From NCBI GenBank assembly GCA_009786615.1, contig WQRS01000050.1, forward strand, positions 355-8,065: DNA of 7,711 nt, written 5' to 3'. Each line of letters begins with the position of its first letter. Position 1 is the stretch's first letter. Below are positions 6,619 to 7,711 of this stretch, one piece after another. The notes beneath the pieces are model-generated. The model was not told the DNA's origin. It worked only from the letters and a program-made list of their open reading frames with translations, and did not search any database. The position numbers were made by a program, and so were the translations under genes. Source of the DNA: Treponema sp. (GTDB taxonomy: Bacteria > Spirochaetota > Spirochaetia > Treponematales > Breznakiellaceae).

Positions 6619-7596
6619 TTACAGCAAGCGGCTGCGGGCTTGGCTATGGGTGGGATCTACCCGAAGCGCCCGGCGCCACTCGGCACGAGCCCTCGTAATG
6701 TCCCCCATAGCGGCGTACAGCGCCCCAATCTGATAAATCACCTCGGCATCCTCGCCGTCTTCGTCAATAATACGCAAAAACTCCGCATAAGCTCTGTCAA
6801 TTTCCCCGGCCTGATTAAAGATGTATCCCCTGAGAAGACCGGCGGCGATCCTTGTGCGTGAATCACGGGAAACTTCCAGACAGCGGTTTAAAAAATACTC
6901 TGCCTGCTCCATTTCGCCAAGTCTTAAATAGGAACGGGCGATGGACAGCAAAAGCACATCCGAAGGGCTTCTGGATTCATCTGACAACGCTAAAGCGAAG
7001 GCGTTGACGCTTCCGCGAAAGTCGTTAAGCGAGGCGTGCGCCAATCCCAGATATTCAGGAATATCGCTTGCCATAAAACCGGATGCCAACGCCCTTTCAA
7101 GATAAAACACCGCAAGATCGGCGTGTGCCGGCCCCTTGTGATAGTATGCTTTTCCCAGAACGTAGTATATCCGCCCGTCGCCTGTCCCTTCCCGCAAAAG
7201 CATTGCCTTCCTGAGTGACCAGATGCTCGAATTAATGTATGAAAGGGTGTCATGCCTGTTCATCTGCGAAATGCCCACTTGGTACGCCGCAAAGCCATTG
7301 ACAGCCAGTAGAAAAAAATCCAACGGGCGGCTTGTTAGCATATACCTGCTGGCGGCATACGCACTTTCAAACTGCCCTGCTTCAAACATTGCCTGTATTT
7401 CCCTGCGCTCGGCATTCCCACTACGCTCACGCAACTGTATAACGACCACAGGCGCGAGAGCAAGGAAACCGAGAACTAAAACTGCCAACAGTACGTTTTG
7501 CACCGCCTGTCTGAATTTAATGCCCGCCTTACTGGAAAGAGCCGAACGCTTTAAGAACATACCAGTATATGATAACATTTTTCTCAAAAAAGTCAA
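6619..7596 (-). CDS. Membrane-anchored TPR protein upstream of mreB
   Basis: Up to 325 residues. A basic N-terminus precedes one hydrophobic helix (about 33-53 in the longest form) without a lipobox or obvious cleavage site. I infer a signal anchor with the rest in the periplasm. The remainder is helical TPR-like repeats: about 62-95, 141-172, 179-208, 213-246, 247-280 and 281-316. The last is the clearest (IYQIGALYAAMGDITRARAEW, then LRVDP). No catalytic motif is seen. TPRs usually bind proteins, and its place as first gene of the mre operon suggests a role at the elongasome; that is inference. The start is uncertain: TTG 7596 has GGAG five bases upstream, ATG 7578 has only a weak GAG, and ATG 7560 has none but lies just below a candidate promoter. 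All leave the helix and TPRs intact. Confidence 0.85.
   Translation of the reverse strand: MTFLRKMLSYTGMFLKRSALSSKAGIKFRQAVQNVLLAVLVLGFLALAPVVVIQLRERSGNAERREIQAMFEAGQFESAYAASRYMLTSRPLDFFLLAVNGFAAYQVGISQMNRHDTLSYINSSIWSLRKAMLLREGTGDGRIYYVLGKAYYHKGPAHADLAVFYLERALASGFMASDIPEYLGLAHASLNDFRGSVNAFALALSDESRSPSDVLLLSIARSYLRLGEMEQAEYFLNRCLEVSRDSRTRIAAGLLRGYIFNQAGEIDRAYAEFLRIIDEDGEDAEVIYQIGALYAAMGDITRARAEWRRALRVDPTHSQARSRLL
7569..7596 (-). promoter_or_regulatory. Candidate sigma70-like promoter for the mre operon
   Basis: On the minus strand TTGACT (7596-7591, five of six to the -35 consensus) is followed by 16 bases and TATCAT (7574-7569, five of six to the -10 consensus). A TG one base before the -10 makes it an extended -10 element. 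Transcription would begin near 7562, almost at ATG 7560 of the TPR gene, which would make the message nearly leaderless. It conflicts with starts at TTG 7596 and ATG 7578, so either the promoter or those starts are wrong, or a second promoter lies upstream. Confidence 0.4.
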
Positions 7597-7711
7597 CTAC
7601 TCTCCGAGATGCACGTCAAACGCATGAACGAATCTACTTCAGGAAATTCCCTCAAAATAACGTTATCAAGCCTTTAAGAGAGTTGCAGAAGTACCCAAAT
7701 CATCCGATAAA
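7569..7711 (+). CDS. Possible divergent gene, 5' part only, unrecognised
   Basis: A plus-strand frame opens at ATG 7569 and stays open for 47 codons to the window edge. It begins MITFFSKKSTTLRDARQ and ends ELQKYPNHPI, a basic, aromatic-containing sequence that I cannot assign to any family. There is no good ribosome binding site upstream. It would overlap the 5' end of the TPR gene if that starts at 7596 or 7578, but would be divergent from it with a nine-base gap if it starts at 7560. Base composition here appears more AT-rich than in the operon genes. The same bases can instead be read on the minus strand as the frameshifted tail of an upstream gene, so this call is weak. Confidence 0.22.
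   Translation, partial: MITFFSKKSTTLRDARQTHERIYFRKFPQNNVIKPLRELQKYPNHPI
7657..7666. repeat. Short perfect palindrome
   Basis: ATAACGTTAT is a perfect 10-base inverted repeat upstream of the operon's first gene, about 60 bases before the candidate promoter. It could be an operator half-site or chance; a 10-base palindrome alone is weak evidence. Confidence 0.2.

Noticed and set aside
7223..7627. 134-codon plus-strand open frame over the TPR gene
   Set aside because: It is antisense to clear TPR repeats on the other strand; the sequence looks like a shadow with no family features.
7609..7677. 22-codon plus-strand frame starting MHVKRMNES
   Set aside because: It is very short, has no clear ribosome binding site, and overlaps the longer open frame from 7569.
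1..7711. Frequent TTCAGG/CCTGAA words throughout, considered as an uptake or Chi-like signal
   Set aside because: They occur in both orientations and fall on codon pairs such as TCA-GGC and CCT-GAA, so preference for TCA (Ser) and CCT (Pro) codons explains them.

Overview
The window is a compact, one-directional cell-shape (elongasome) operon. It is read entirely from the minus strand, so transcription runs from high to low coordinates. In order of transcription it holds: a membrane-anchored TPR protein (about 7596 to 6619), mreB (6569 to 5544), mreC (5521 to 4622), mreD (4629 to 4117), the class B penicillin-binding protein PBP2/mrdA (4117 to 2243), rodA (about 2241 to 874), and the first 297 codons of a B12-binding-type radical SAM protein (893 to past the left edge).

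The organism is a diderm-like or at least rod/helix-shaped bacterium with roughly balanced base composition. The mreBCD-mrdA-rodA order with no minCDE insertion, the TPR gene in front of mreB, and an enlarged RodA suggest a spirochaete, perhaps a treponeme. This is an inference from family memory and gene order, not a demonstrated assignment. Linkage of mre/rod genes to this type of radical SAM gene also occurs in Clostridia, so the phylum should be confirmed by a search.

The genes form one machine. MreB filaments at the inner membrane face organise MreC and MreD; MreC activates PBP2; RodA polymerises glycan from lipid II and PBP2 crosslinks it. Junctions are extremely tight: 22 bp between mreB and mreC, an 8-base overlap of mreC/mreD, a 1-base overlap of mreD/mrdA, 1 bp between mrdA and the favoured TTG start of rodA, and a 20-base overlap of rodA with the radical SAM gene. 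Several ribosome binding sites are embedded in the end of the preceding gene, so the genes are probably translationally coupled. The only longer gap inside the operon is 49 bp between the TPR gene and mreB.

The right end (about 7560 to 7711) is the ambiguous part. It carries a good sigma70-like promoter on the minus strand that overlaps the candidate start codons of the TPR gene. It also contains an open plus-strand reading frame leaving the window, and an alternative minus-strand reading that would require a frameshift. I find no RNA genes, mobile elements, CRISPR arrays or terminators. I see no evidence of a wholly new system. The points most worth a second look are the extra transmembrane hairpin in RodA, a probable Cys/His metal site in PBP2, the altered active-site segment of MreB, and the unresolved right end.
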